A stretch of 64,000 nt of DNA from Rhodobacteraceae bacterium (ex Bugula neritina AB1) (GCA_001730095.1 MDLF01000044.1:23003-87002), one strand, 5' to 3'; counted from the stretch's first letter, positions 25,861 to 35,801 are shown. Notes: generated by a model not told the origin, from the sequence alone. Made by a program: numbers and translations.

Positions 25861-26068
25861 GTGTTTGCTCGCATCAAATAAAATCTCACTTGAAATTTAT
25901 AGATATGCGGGCGGGGTTAATTTTCCTTTACCCGGAAATGGTGTTTCGGGTTTGGTAACCATTTTCTTTTAGGCCTTCTGGCAGCAGTTTTTTCTTCAGA
26001 GTGGCCCGGGGCGGATCCGGAACATACCGCCGCCCGGACAGCAAAAATCGGACAGACAAGGCTCTAAC

Positions 26069-27193
26069 GTGAACAATAAAAACTTCCGCAGCTCTCCTAC
26101 TTTCTGGCATGGCCGCCGTGTGTTTGTGACCGGGCATACCGGGTTTAAGGGCAGCTGGCTGACCGCCTGGCTGCTGCAGATGCAGGCGCAGGTGTGTGGT
26201 TTTGCACTGCCGCCTTCGATGGCCGGGGTGCCCGAAGGGCGGCAGAGTTTCTTTGATGAGCTGGGGCTGGCGGCGCAGATCGACCATGTGCCGGGGGATC
26301 TGCGCGATCAGAATGCGTTACAGAAGGCTGTGAAAGCCTTCGATCCGGAGATTGTCATCCACATGGCGGCGCAGCCGCTGGTGCGCCATTCTTATGCGGC
26401 GCCGGTGGAAACTTATGCCACCAATGTCATGGGCACCGTGCATCTGCTGGAGGCCTGCCGAACTGTGGCGCCGTCGCTGCGCTCTGTGGTCGTCGTTTCC
26501 AGCGATAAATGCTATGAGAACCGCGAGCAGATCTGGGGCTATCGGGAAAGTGACGCCATGGGCGGCCATGATCCCTATTCCGCCAGCAAGGGCTGCACTG
26601 AGCTGGTCACCGCCTCCTATCGCAATTCCTATTTTCCGCCGGACCGGCTGCAGGAGCATGGGGTAATGCTGGCGTCGGGACGGGCCGGCAATGTGATCGG
26701 CGGTGGCGACTGGAGCCCGGACCGGATTGTGCCGGATGCCATGCGTGCCTTTACCGCGGGTCAGACTTTGCGCCTGCGCCATCCTGGCGCGCTGCGCCCC
26801 TGGCAGCATGTGCTGGAACCGCTGGCAGGCTACCTGCGCCTGGCTGAAATGGGGGTGTCTGCGCCCGGCGACTGCGCCCGGGGCTGGAATTTCGGCCCCG
26901 CCGACGAAATGAACCTCTCTGTTGAGGAAATGATCTCTGGATTTGCCGCCACTCTGGGCCCCGGGTTCCAGTGGACCAGCCAGCCGGACAGTGCCTTGCA
27001 TGAGGCAACCCTGCTCAAGCTGGACTGCAGCGCTGCGTGCCAGCTTTTGGGATGGCAGCCGCAGCTTGACGCGGACCTGATGATGGCCTGGACTGCGGAA
27101 TGGTACAATGGCCAGACGCCGGAGCAAAGAGCAACAACAGTCGGGCGGCAAATCACGGATTACCGGAGCCGTCTGTCCTTCAGAAGTTGCTGA
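26069..27193 (+). CDS. rfbG: CDP-glucose 4,6-dehydratase
   Basis: The 374-residue extended SDR dehydratase has the NAD loop VFVTGHTGFKGSWLTAWL at residues 18-35, and VVVSSDKCYENRE and DPYSASKGCTELV with the YxxxK catalytic pair. It converts CDP-glucose to CDP-4-keto-6-deoxyglucose. No CDP-4-keto-6-deoxyglucose 3-dehydrase (DdhC) is present, so the route does not lead to 3,6-dideoxyhexoses. Confidence 0.95.
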   Translation: MNNKNFRSSPTFWHGRRVFVTGHTGFKGSWLTAWLLQMQAQVCGFALPPSMAGVPEGRQSFFDELGLAAQIDHVPGDLRDQNALQKAVKAFDPEIVIHMAAQPLVRHSYAAPVETYATNVMGTVHLLEACRTVAPSLRSVVVVSSDKCYENREQIWGYRESDAMGGHDPYSASKGCTELVTASYRNSYFPPDRLQEHGVMLASGRAGNVIGGGDWSPDRIVPDAMRAFTAGQTLRLRHPGALRPWQHVLEPLAGYLRLAEMGVSAPGDCARGWNFGPADEMNLSVEEMISGFAATLGPGFQWTSQPDSALHEATLLKLDCSAACQLLGWQPQLDADLMMAWTAEWYNGQTPEQRATTVGRQITDYRSRLSFRSC

Positions 27194-27511
27194 TGCCCTT
27201 GGGGTTCGGCCCCATAAAACTTGTTGCCATACTTGTCATCTACTGGCTTTGAAATTCTATGAGATGTTCAATACCCGGAACGCTCTGCCATTGTCTGTCC
27301 GGTGATTCACGAAATCATATGACCAAACGCGATTGCGGTACTCCGGCCGCAGCCGGACGACTGGATCCGTCGTTGCGCCAGCATGCGTTGCCTGCGCCTG
27401 TCAGGAAAGAGATGGCGCACGTCCGCGTAAAATTGGCGATGTCTTCGCGGCCTTGGACAATGCTGGGGACAATGCTGGTGCCGAAGACGCCAGCCGCCGG
27501 AGTGCCGAACT
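27194..27511. other. Intergenic region without a recognised gene
   Basis: About 318 bp lie between the converging ends of rfbG and the flippase gene. No protein or RNA was recognised. It marks the join between the CDP-sugar block and the Wzx/Wzy block. Confidence 0.45.
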
Positions 27512-29119
27512 CTATGCAGTCGAGGTAGGGCGGCTGGACAGGGTGGGGCGTATTTTGAGAAAGCGTGCGGCCAGCGTGATCACCAGGAGCGCTGCGCCGC
27601 CAGAAGCCCCAAGTTGGAACAGGGCCTGGGTTTTTGGATCAGCCGTAGACAGGATCTGTGGAACCAACAAAGCTCCTGGCAACAGTGTCAGAGCGCAGAA
27701 TGCTGACGCTGCCAGTAAAGGCCGCAAAGGGGTAAGAGAGAACTGCCGGGACTGAAAAATGCGTCGAGAGCGCAGCAAGAACAGCAACAACAAGGCCGGT
27801 AGAACAGGGCTGAGGATAAGGGTCAGGGAAATGCCGGTCAGCCCCATGCGCGGAACCAGCAGTTCAAACAGTACCAAGCGGCCCAGCAGATCCGCACCTA
27901 TTGCTATGCCCACCAGTCTTACCAACGGCAGGTCGCTATCGGCAACAATGCGCATGAGCATCATGCGCAGCACCAGCGCCGAAACAGGTGCAAAACCCAT
28001 CATCTGGATCAGCGCCACAATTTCGGCGCGATCCGCCCCAGTGGCAAAGGCACCATACCCCAAAAGCAGCTCTACCAAGGCGGACGCATTCAGGGCCACG
28101 CCACAGGCGATCACCAGGACCAGCGCCAGCCCAATGACCAGCGCCTGCTGAAACAGGGCAGCGGGATCCAGATCAGGATCAGCTGTCGCCATCCGGCGGG
28201 ACAAGTCGGCAAAGACCACTGCCGCCAGTGCAGTAGCCAGCGTATTGCCCAACAAAGCGCCCAAACGTTGGCCAAAGTCCAGCATCGCCACGCCACCTGT
28301 TCCATGGGCGGCGGCAATGGCGGTTTCCAGCCACAGGAACCCCAGTGCGGCCACCGCGAGCAGGGCGGCGGCCACACAGCGCCGGGCATGGGCTGCCCTT
28401 TGCGGTTTGGCGGGTTTGGGTTTGGGGGCGGTGTGGCTGTGGCGGCTGATCTGCAGTGTGACAGCAAATGTGAGCAGCAGCGCAGCACCACTGGCTATCG
28501 TAAAGGCCCATGAGGCATTCACAGCGACATTGCCCAAAGTGGCAAGCGCCAGTGCAACGGCCAGGCGCGGAGCTTGTTTGATGGTGGCAAGACTGCCGAA
28601 AGCGCCATGAACATTGCCAAAGCAGGACAGCACTGTGGTCATGACAGCAAAGGGCACCGCAAGCGCAAAGATCTGCATGATCTGGGTGGCAAGGACGCGG
28701 GTTGTGCTGTCAAATCCGGGAGCGATCAGAGGCACCAGAACAGGCGCGGCTGCGATCAGCCCAACGGCAAGACCCCCTCCAGCCAGAAACACGGGGCCCG
28801 CAGATTTGCGCAGGATGGACCAGATTGTTCCCCCGGCGATGACCTGTGCTGCCACCATGGGCATAAACACAAAGCCGATGATCTGATGCAGGGTTTCGGT
28901 GACCGCCGTGATCAATCGCCGCCCCATGACAAAGGCATCTGCCTCAGCTCCTACCCCCAGCCTTCGTGCAATCAGATGGGCGACCACAAGCGCCAGAAGC
29001 AGCCCCAGCGCCTGACCGGAAAATTGAGCCAGCCCCTTGGAGACCAGTGACCGCCGTGATTTGGGAACGGTACTGGGGGCTGCTGGCCCGGAGGTATGCA
29101 CGGAGGACTGGGTCACCAA
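27512..29119 (-). CDS. Polysaccharide/lipid II flippase (MurJ/Wzx-like)
   Basis: The 535-residue integral membrane protein has about 14 predicted TM helices. N-terminal similarity is to the MOP-superfamily MurJ/MviN group (KGLAQFSGQALGLLLALVVA; GAEADAFVMGRR). In this locus it should flip the undecaprenyl-linked repeat unit, as Wzx does. A house-keeping MurJ would be chromosomal and not next to a sugar transferase. It starts 9 bp after the sugar transferase stop, so the two are co-transcribed. Confidence 0.85.
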   Translation of the reverse strand: MVTQSSVHTSGPAAPSTVPKSRRSLVSKGLAQFSGQALGLLLALVVAHLIARRLGVGAEADAFVMGRRLITAVTETLHQIIGFVFMPMVAAQVIAGGTIWSILRKSAGPVFLAGGGLAVGLIAAAPVLVPLIAPGFDSTTRVLATQIMQIFALAVPFAVMTTVLSCFGNVHGAFGSLATIKQAPRLAVALALATLGNVAVNASWAFTIASGAALLLTFAVTLQISRHSHTAPKPKPAKPQRAAHARRCVAAALLAVAALGFLWLETAIAAAHGTGGVAMLDFGQRLGALLGNTLATALAAVVFADLSRRMATADPDLDPAALFQQALVIGLALVLVIACGVALNASALVELLLGYGAFATGADRAEIVALIQMMGFAPVSALVLRMMLMRIVADSDLPLVRLVGIAIGADLLGRLVLFELLVPRMGLTGISLTLILSPVLPALLLLFLLRSRRIFQSRQFSLTPLRPLLAASAFCALTLLPGALLVPQILSTADPKTQALFQLGASGGAALLVITLAARFLKIRPTLSSRPTSTA

Positions 29120-29128
29120 GCAACTGCC

Positions 29129-30142
29129 TTAGGACTTGTTCCCTGATGCCATAAGTTTGGCTCCAAGCAGGGGATTGGGGGCCGCAGAGATTGCGATGCG
29201 GTTCACCGCTGCTGGCACCACTACATTGCCAAGCGCATAGCGATCAACCACATAGGCGCTGGTCTCATCTGTGGGTTCAAAGATATAGTGACCCGCCGTC
29301 TCTGTGGAAAAAAGTTGCAGATTGGCGCGACGCAGCCCGCCATTGCGCAGGCGCACGGTCAATTCGGCACGGGTTGTCGAGGGGGACAGAATGGCTGGAA
29401 TCTTGACGGTATCACGTTCGAACGACTGGACATCATAGCAGGGCCCGCGCGCATTTTTAGGGTCAAGTGTGGTCAGTGTGAGATCCGCCCGCGTTACAGG
29501 GGCCTTCAGAGAGACAGGCAGGAATTTATTCCCCAGAACCCGCAGAATCCGGGCGATCATCGAGAAAATGATGCGAAGGGTCAGGGCAATCTCTGCACGC
29601 AGCGAGACCGGACGGGACACATTGGCATTGTTCATGCGGGCGCGAATGCGCTTGCTGCTGCCGTGGCCAAAATAGGCCTGGGTTGGGCCCAGCAGTCCGG
29701 GGCGGACATCAAACCGGGTATCATATCCGGGGATGGACGTCATATGAATGGCGCGAATTTCTGCGCGAACCGGGCGCGGGCCGCAGATATTCATGTCGCC
29801 TTTGATCACATTCAGCAGCTGAGGCAGCTCATCTATGCGGGTGTCGCGCAGAAAGCGACCAAGCGGCGTGAAAATATCCGCATCCTTGGGCAAGGTACGA
29901 TCCTTGGTGAGCGCGGCAGCGCGTTTGTCGCACAGCGTGCGGAACTTGAGGATATGAAACAGCGAGAAATTCCGGCCAATCCGCTCCCCGCGATAGAAAA
30001 TCGAAGGTCCTTGCGTGGCCAGAAGCAGGATAACCACGCTCAAGAAAACAGGAAAACTAGCAACCAGCAACGCTGTGGCAACAGCAATATTGTAGAGACG
30101 ATACGCCAGCGGATGTGCTGGCCGAAAACCGACATGGGTCAT
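29129..30142 (-). CDS. Initiating sugar-1-phosphate transferase with C-terminal extension
   Basis: The 337-residue protein starts with one TM helix (about residues 16-42). The bacterial sugar transferase domain follows, with LKFRTL, DELPQLLNVIKGDMNICGPR and RPGLLGPTQ. It loads the first sugar phosphate onto undecaprenyl phosphate. The usual domain ends near residue 215. The remaining 120 residues (TRAELTVRLRNGGLRRANLQ and on) are an extra beta-rich domain with a loose PilZ-like look, which I do not assign firmly. Confidence 0.88.
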   Translation of the reverse strand: MTHVGFRPAHPLAYRLYNIAVATALLVASFPVFLSVVILLLATQGPSIFYRGERIGRNFSLFHILKFRTLCDKRAAALTKDRTLPKDADIFTPLGRFLRDTRIDELPQLLNVIKGDMNICGPRPVRAEIRAIHMTSIPGYDTRFDVRPGLLGPTQAYFGHGSSKRIRARMNNANVSRPVSLRAEIALTLRIIFSMIARILRVLGNKFLPVSLKAPVTRADLTLTTLDPKNARGPCYDVQSFERDTVKIPAILSPSTTRAELTVRLRNGGLRRANLQLFSTETAGHYIFEPTDETSAYVVDRYALGNVVVPAAVNRIAISAAPNPLLGAKLMASGNKS

Positions 30143-30673
30143 AGTTCAAACCATTTTTGGGTCACCGCAGCAATCAGTTGCGACGATCCAAACCTTCAGA
30201 GTTTCTAAGAACCGGATGTCGTTCCGATCCTTGCTGAAGGATGTTTTCCATTAAGATTCTATTAATAATTGGACTACTTTGAGGCTTTGTTGGACAGGGC
30301 GACGAATGTTTTCTCTGGAAGGCCGCAGGAAGGGCTTATTTTCTTCACAATCTGCGCTTTGGCGCCTGTGTCTGTCAGATGTCTTGTCCGTCATCGCAGG
30401 CGGACACAAATAAACGGACATCAAAGCGTTGCTGCCTTGGAGCGACGCCAAACCTGTGTGATCGGCGCGCCGCTTATGGCTGCGCCGATGATCCGGCCGA
30501 CGTGCAGATGCGTCGCGAACGGATGGATGGTCTGAGACCTTTGGCGTTTTCTTGGGTTTTGATTGTGTGGGTTCTGCGCGCTTGTCACGGTGGCGCCGTG
30601 ACATGCGCAACAGGTCCTGTACACGTGTTGCGCTCGATTTAGATGGGGGCCTTATGAAGAATTGCGAGGTTCT
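30143..30673. other. Intergenic region without a recognised gene
   Basis: About 530 bp between the sugar transferase start and the end of the acyltransferase-like gene. Only short, unsupported open frames occur. It presumably holds the sugar transferase/flippase promoter. Confidence 0.45.
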
Positions 30674-31735
30674 CTAAAAATCGGTGTCCATGTCGCCTTC
30701 GGTGAAAAACAGCGGCGTCCGGGCCAAATCGGTTTCTGTCGTGCAACGGCCATTGGCGTCGAAGTTGCGCAGGACAGCGCCGGATTGGCGGGATGTGAAC
30801 AGGCCTGCGGTCTTGTATGCTTTGGTGGTCCAGCAATATTGTCCGGACAGTGCCGTGAGTGTTTCCACGTTGCGTTTTGTACCCAGGGAAATGGCTGTGC
30901 GGGTCAGGCTGGCAAATGTGTCCATGTCGCCGGGGCGGCAGAACAGATCGACAATCGACAATTGATGGCGCCTGTTGCTGCGCCGTTCTTTGGTGACCAT
31001 ATGCCCCAGTACAGAGCCCGCAGCGTCCAGAGCGTAAAACAGCCTATAGCCCGGGATTGGAAATTCGGCATAGCGCCAGTTTAGCAGCGCGGCGTCGCGG
31101 GTGAAAACAAGATCGAAATCCTCTTTGATATGCTGCCATAGCTGGTCAGACCGCTTGTCAAAACGGGGGATCTCCTGGACCGATCCTGTGCCTGTTTTGT
31201 TGGGCAGTTTGAGGTTGCCTGCAAGCTTCCACAGGAGATCAACGGGTGTGCCGACGGCGGCAGAAAGCTGCAATTTCTTGGCCAGTAATGCGCCGGGGCG
31301 CAGGGGGCGGAAATGGCGGATCAGGGGGGTTTGCTGATGGGTGCCAAAGCGGCCATACAAAGGCACGAGCTTGGGCGAATTGGGAGTGCCGCACAGATAG
31401 TGATCTTCGCCCAGGAACTGGCGCATCAAGCGCAGCCCGGCACCGCGCTTGTCGGGATGCACATTGATAAAGCCCACCATATAGGATGGCTGTAGGTCTG
31501 CCTGTTGTTTCAGCACAAAGGGCATCAGGATTGCGACCGCCACCAACTGCCCCTGTTGGCGCAGCATATAGGTTTTGGCCGCTTGGTCTGATGTCACATG
31601 AGGCGCGGAAAACATCCAGTCCCAGGCAGCGCGTTTGCGCTCAATGGCTTCGGTTCCGAAACTCAGCTCGGACAGTTGGAGGATGTCGTCACGATCCCTA
31701 GTGGAGGGTTTGCCTTTGATGATGTCCAACTGCAT
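30674..31735 (-). CDS. GNAT-fold acyltransferase-like protein of the polysaccharide locus
   Basis: The 353-residue protein has an N-terminal GNAT-like domain (YMVGFINVHPDKRGAGLRLM, the acetyl-CoA segment, near residues 85-104). A second GNAT-like half follows (LLNWRYAEFPIPGYRLF; GHMVTKERR). Two-lobed proteins of this type occur in exopolysaccharide clusters and may acylate the polymer or a nucleotide sugar. No specific substrate can be given. Confidence 0.65.
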   Translation of the reverse strand: MQLDIIKGKPSTRDRDDILQLSELSFGTEAIERKRAAWDWMFSAPHVTSDQAAKTYMLRQQGQLVAVAILMPFVLKQQADLQPSYMVGFINVHPDKRGAGLRLMRQFLGEDHYLCGTPNSPKLVPLYGRFGTHQQTPLIRHFRPLRPGALLAKKLQLSAAVGTPVDLLWKLAGNLKLPNKTGTGSVQEIPRFDKRSDQLWQHIKEDFDLVFTRDAALLNWRYAEFPIPGYRLFYALDAAGSVLGHMVTKERRSNRRHQLSIVDLFCRPGDMDTFASLTRTAISLGTKRNVETLTALSGQYCWTTKAYKTAGLFTSRQSGAVLRNFDANGRCTTETDLARTPLFFTEGDMDTDF

Positions 31736-31895
31736 GGGGGGCTATGGAATTCCTGCTGTCTTTGGATCTGGTTCGCTTTGGCGGATCCTGTTCCTGATCA
31801 ATATGCGCCGCCTGGATAGGGTGATAAAGGCCTGAGGAAACAGTTTTCTGGCCAGGTGATGCGTCCATATTGCGCCCCCTGTGGCGCCGGATCCC

Positions 31896-33002
31896 CTAGG
31901 GCGCGGCAAGAACCTGATCAAAAACCGCCTGATAGGCTGCAACGGCGTGAGTGACGTCAAAGCCGGTGACTGCGTCAAACCCGGCCTCCCGGTAACGCTG
32001 GCGGGCGGCGCGGTCCTGGGCCAGATCCGTAACGGCGGCGGCCAGCGCAGCAGCGCTGTGATCGGACAGCAATCGCCCGGCACGCCCGCCTTGCAACAGC
32101 TGCGGCGGGCCAAAGGGGCAATCGACACTAATCACCGGTACGCCACGCGCCATGGCTTCGATTATGGCATTGCCCAGCCCTTCGCGCCGAGAGGTGCAGA
32201 CAAAAAGATCTGCGGCACTGTGGACTGCATCCATGTCGTCAGCATAGCCGGGTAAAGTGACTGTGCCAGTCAGATTTTTGCTGGCAATCAGTGCTTCAAG
32301 CCTGGCGCGTTCGGGGCCTTCACCGTGGATGGTCAGCCGCAGGTCGGGGTGCTGGGCATGGGCCAGGGCAAAGCTGTTGATCAGCAGATCAAACCGTTTT
32401 TCCGGCGCCAATCGGCCCACAGAGACAATGCGCTGTGCCCGTTCTGGCAGGGGGCGCAAGGGGGCGATGGTGTCGACCACCGGGTTGGGCAGACAGGTGA
32501 ATTTCGGCGCATGCGCCCCCAGCAGTGTCTGCAAATCCGTTCCGATCTGGTCGATGGGGCCACCCGTCAAACTGGCACGGGGATAGAGCAGCCGCATGGC
32601 CAAGCGTCTGAGCGCTGGCTGTTTGGCTTCGGCCAGGAAGGCGAGCGGGGGCGTGTGCTCCATCACCAAGGTGCACGGCCGGGCCTTGTTGCGCCCAAAA
32701 GGCAGGGCGGCGGCCATCAAAGCATAAAGATTGACGGCATTGGTTACAGTCACCAACAGGTGCACATCTGCCTGACCACACAGGCGGGACAATTCAAAGA
32801 TACAGCCCGGAGGTTTGGGGCGGGACAGCCTGTGCAGTATGACATCCGCTGGCAGCTGGCACAGCAATTCGCCCCGCTGCTGTTGAAGGATCAGATGCGG
32901 CTGGAACCGGCGCCGATCCAGCCCTTGCAGGACTTTCAGCACCACGGTTTCGACGCCGCCGGCGGCAAAATGCGGGAGGAAAAAGGCGATGTTCCTGCGC
33001 AT
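31896..33002 (-). CDS. Family 4 glycosyltransferase
   Basis: The roughly 368-residue GT-B protein has an N-terminal FFLPHFAAGGVETVVLKVL. The C-terminal donor domain contains IVSVGRLAPEKRFDLLI and the catalytic EX7E region SRREGLGNAIIEAMARG. It adds a sugar to the growing repeat unit. The ATG at 33002 starts the conserved RRNIAFFLP; the longer frame to 33179 runs over the divergent promoter region. It is divergent from the export gene at 33178. Confidence 0.9.
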   Translation of the reverse strand: MRRNIAFFLPHFAAGGVETVVLKVLQGLDRRRFQPHLILQQQRGELLCQLPADVILHRLSRPKPPGCIFELSRLCGQADVHLLVTVTNAVNLYALMAAALPFGRNKARPCTLVMEHTPPLAFLAEAKQPALRRLAMRLLYPRASLTGGPIDQIGTDLQTLLGAHAPKFTCLPNPVVDTIAPLRPLPERAQRIVSVGRLAPEKRFDLLINSFALAHAQHPDLRLTIHGEGPERARLEALIASKNLTGTVTLPGYADDMDAVHSAADLFVCTSRREGLGNAIIEAMARGVPVISVDCPFGPPQLLQGGRAGRLLSDHSAAALAAAVTDLAQDRAARQRYREAGFDAVTGFDVTHAVAAYQAVFDQVLAAP

Positions 33003-33177
33003 CAGATGTCCTTTTGCTGGGCATGGCTTTGATGTGACGTGGTCGGGAGCTGCGCCACTGGTCTTTTCCACGACTGTTCCGACGCTGCAATACTGCGTTA
33101 ATAAATTAACTTTCAAACATAGTCGCGACCTCGTAACAGCAGTAATATCCCATTTGTGGGTAAATTGCGGAGTAAAC

Positions 33178-34392
33178 ATGCGATTTTTGGGGGCAGGCTA
33201 TGCGCTAGGCATATGTCTCGCGCTGGCGTCAGTGACGCAGGCAGGAGCACAGGAGTATTTATTGGCGCCGGGGGATCGAATTGAAGTTTCGGTTTTCGCG
33301 CGGCCCGATATTTCCAAGCAGTATCGTATTCGGACCGATGGCACGATCTCGATGCATCTGATCGGGTCTATCCAGGCTGCAGATCTCAGCCCGGCGAAAC
33401 TGGAAACCCGTATCGAGGCCCGCCTTGGGGTGTTTTTTGACGAACCGGTATCGACAACACTGGAGGTCGCCGACTGGCGCCCCGTTGTTGTGAGCGGGGA
33501 TGTAATGGAACCCGGCGCAATTGTTTTTCGCCCCGGCACCGACGTTCGCGCCGCGCTGGCCGAGGCGGGGGGGGCGATACGGGGCTTGCCAACGGGCGAT
33601 AGTGGCAGCGCCATGCGGGTGCAAAGTGAAGTCGGCGATCTGGCCCAATATGAGGCCCGTTTGGCACCATTGCTGGCGGAGCGCAGCCGCCTGATAGGTG
33701 AGACGACCGCAGGTCAGGAGCCGACAGACGGGCGTGATCCGGTTCTGGCAGCCATGGAGGATCTGGTGGGGGGTGAGGTCGCAGCAGAACTTGTTGCGGC
33801 ACAGGCCTTGCTGGCGGAGCGCGAAACCCAGCAAAGCATACTGGAAAAAGCCGCCCGGCAAACGCAGCAGGCGCTAGCTGCCAGCGAGGCCGACGCCTAT
33901 GGCACACGACAGGAGATCATAGGTGAGCAGCTGGCTCTGACCCGGGATGAGCTGATCAAGCAAGAGGAATTGCTGGAGCGGCGCATTTCGATCGCGTCGA
34001 AAGTTCTGGATTTGCGGCAGGATGCCACCAGCCTGCGCAGCGAGGAGCTGGAAGCGGTCGGGCTGCAGGCCGCGGCCGAGCAGAAACGGGACCGGGCCAT
34101 TGCGGGCCAGCAATTGGCCGAGGCCACGCGCGCACGCGATGTTGCGGTGCGGCTGACCCAATTGGAGGCGGAAATCACCGAATTGAACGCTCGGATCGCA
34201 CAATCGCGTGTCTTTATCGAGAACTTTGGTGGGGCGGCGCTGTTGATGGACGCCAAGGTACGCACCGAAACCTATATGGTCTATCGCCGGACTGGTACCG
34301 GGCTGCGGCGGCAAGAGGTCGGAGCCGATATGTTGCTGCATCCCGGTGACATTCTGGAGGTGACCGTCGCGACCGAGCCGCTGGGGCAATGA
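33178..34392 (+). CDS. Polysaccharide export protein (Wza/ExoF-like)
   Basis: The 404-residue protein has a signal peptide cleaved near AGAQ/EY. A Poly_export domain follows (YLLAPGDRIEVSVFARPD) and an SLBB-like region (PVVVSGDVMEPGAIVFRPG). A long helical coiled coil spans about residues 150-350. The lipobox Cys of classical Wza is missing. The layout resembles ExoF/GumB-type periplasmic export proteins. It is the first gene of an operon running to 43481. Confidence 0.87.
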   Translation: MRFLGAGYALGICLALASVTQAGAQEYLLAPGDRIEVSVFARPDISKQYRIRTDGTISMHLIGSIQAADLSPAKLETRIEARLGVFFDEPVSTTLEVADWRPVVVSGDVMEPGAIVFRPGTDVRAALAEAGGAIRGLPTGDSGSAMRVQSEVGDLAQYEARLAPLLAERSRLIGETTAGQEPTDGRDPVLAAMEDLVGGEVAAELVAAQALLAERETQQSILEKAARQTQQALAASEADAYGTRQEIIGEQLALTRDELIKQEELLERRISIASKVLDLRQDATSLRSEELEAVGLQAAAEQKRDRAIAGQQLAEATRARDVAVRLTQLEAEITELNARIAQSRVFIENFGGAALLMDAKVRTETYMVYRRTGTGLRRQEVGADMLLHPGDILEVTVATEPLGQ

Positions 34393-35783
34393 GGTGGTCC
34401 GTCTTAGGTGCGCTGGTGTTTGTGCTGCTGGTCGCGGCACTGTCACCAATGCGTGCTGCCCAAGCCAGGGATTTGGAACAGAGCACAGGGTCTGGGGGTG
34501 TGGATCTGTCCATGCTGCAGGTGACACCCAATGCACGGCTGGGGCTGGCATTTCCGGGAAGTGACCCCAAGTATTACCGCTATGTCGCCGAAGCGGGCAT
34601 TGGTGTCGTGCGGATTTCTGCCGCCTGGAAATGGCTTGAGCAGGGGCGGGACAATTTTGATTTCACAGGCCTGGACCGCCGTATTCATGGTTTGCAGACC
34701 CTGGGGCTGACGCCCTTTGTGACGTTTGAATCCAATGCTGATTGGGCGACCATCGAACAGACACATAAGGTCAAAAACGCCCAGCCCAAGGATCTGGCGC
34801 ATTGGGCGCGGTTTGTAGAAACGGTGGTGGAGCGTTACGACGGCGATGGCCGTGATGACATGCCCGGCCTTACGTCGCCAGTGCGCTATTGGCAGGTGGC
34901 CAATGAATGGATCAGCGACAGCAACCGGTCCGGGGGCTGGGCTGGCAGCACAGCGGATTTGATTGCCTATGTCAGCGCGTCACGCACTGCGATCAAGGCC
35001 GCTGATCCTGAGGCCATCGTTGTGATGGGGGGCGTGGCTGCCTTTAATATGGATCTGCTGCTGGTGGCGCGCGACGGGTTTGATTTTTCCGTGCGCCAAA
35101 GTTGGAGTGCGACCTCGGAAACGGTGATGACCAGGGCTGAGATACAGGGCCAGAAGGTGGCCAGTATTATTGACAACAGGGTTCTGCCCGTGCTGCGGCA
35201 GGCGCCGTTTGATGTGGCTTCGGCACATCTTTATGGCCCTGAAGACCGGGATGGCGCGCGTCTGGATCTGCTGCGACGTCTGAGCAACAAGCCGGTTGTC
35301 TCCTCGGAATGTGGTGGTCCAACTCTGGACTATGGTGGTGAGTACAGTGGCGCAGCACATTTTCGGGCGGTCATTGAACGCAATCTGAATGTGCTGGCGG
35401 CGGGGGGGCAGTTTTGCCTGTGGTTCCGGCTGGGCGAGTCCGGCGGCAGCACCTATGGCAATGCCCGCACCGCACTTTATGACGCCAAGGCCCGGCCCAA
35501 ACCGGGTGTCTTTGCCTATCGCGCGCTGGCGCGGCTGCTGGATACGCAGGCCACTGTTGCACAGCAGCGTCCCGGGCATTTCCTGATCCAGCGCGGGGCG
35601 GGGCAGGAGATATCTGTTGCCTGGGGCCCACCAGCACAGGACCTGCGCCGCGAGCCTGAATTCTATTGTTTGTCCGCGGCCCAAACCGGCCAGCTGAGCA
35701 CAGACAGCCATGCCTGCGCGCCTGGCGCGGTGACCTTTGCCGGTGCAGGCCTTTGGTCGCTGTTTTCCCCTTTCACCCAATGA
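34389..35783 (+). CDS. Secreted clan GH-A glycoside hydrolase
   Basis: The 464-residue protein has a signal peptide or anchor (residues 1-27) and a TIM-barrel domain of the GH-A clan type, near GH39 or GH5 in style. The acid/base Glu should be E173 in WQVANEWISD. The nucleophile should be E307 in PVVSSECGGP. Embedded in the export operon with a 4-bp overlap, it probably trims or releases the polymer. Family number and linkage specificity are uncertain. Confidence 0.75.
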   Translation: MRWSVLGALVFVLLVAALSPMRAAQARDLEQSTGSGGVDLSMLQVTPNARLGLAFPGSDPKYYRYVAEAGIGVVRISAAWKWLEQGRDNFDFTGLDRRIHGLQTLGLTPFVTFESNADWATIEQTHKVKNAQPKDLAHWARFVETVVERYDGDGRDDMPGLTSPVRYWQVANEWISDSNRSGGWAGSTADLIAYVSASRTAIKAADPEAIVVMGGVAAFNMDLLLVARDGFDFSVRQSWSATSETVMTRAEIQGQKVASIIDNRVLPVLRQAPFDVASAHLYGPEDRDGARLDLLRRLSNKPVVSSECGGPTLDYGGEYSGAAHFRAVIERNLNVLAAGGQFCLWFRLGESGGSTYGNARTALYDAKARPKPGVFAYRALARLLDTQATVAQQRPGHFLIQRGAGQEISVAWGPPAQDLRREPEFYCLSAAQTGQLSTDSHACAPGAVTFAGAGLWSLFSPFTQ

Positions 35784-35801
35784 CACCCGGAAAGATCTCC
35801 G

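Noticed and set aside
26069-27193. Pathway to a 3,6-dideoxyhexose (abequose, paratose or yersiniose type)
   Set aside because: This needs the pyridoxamine-dependent 3-dehydrase (DdhC) and its reductase, and neither is found in the window.
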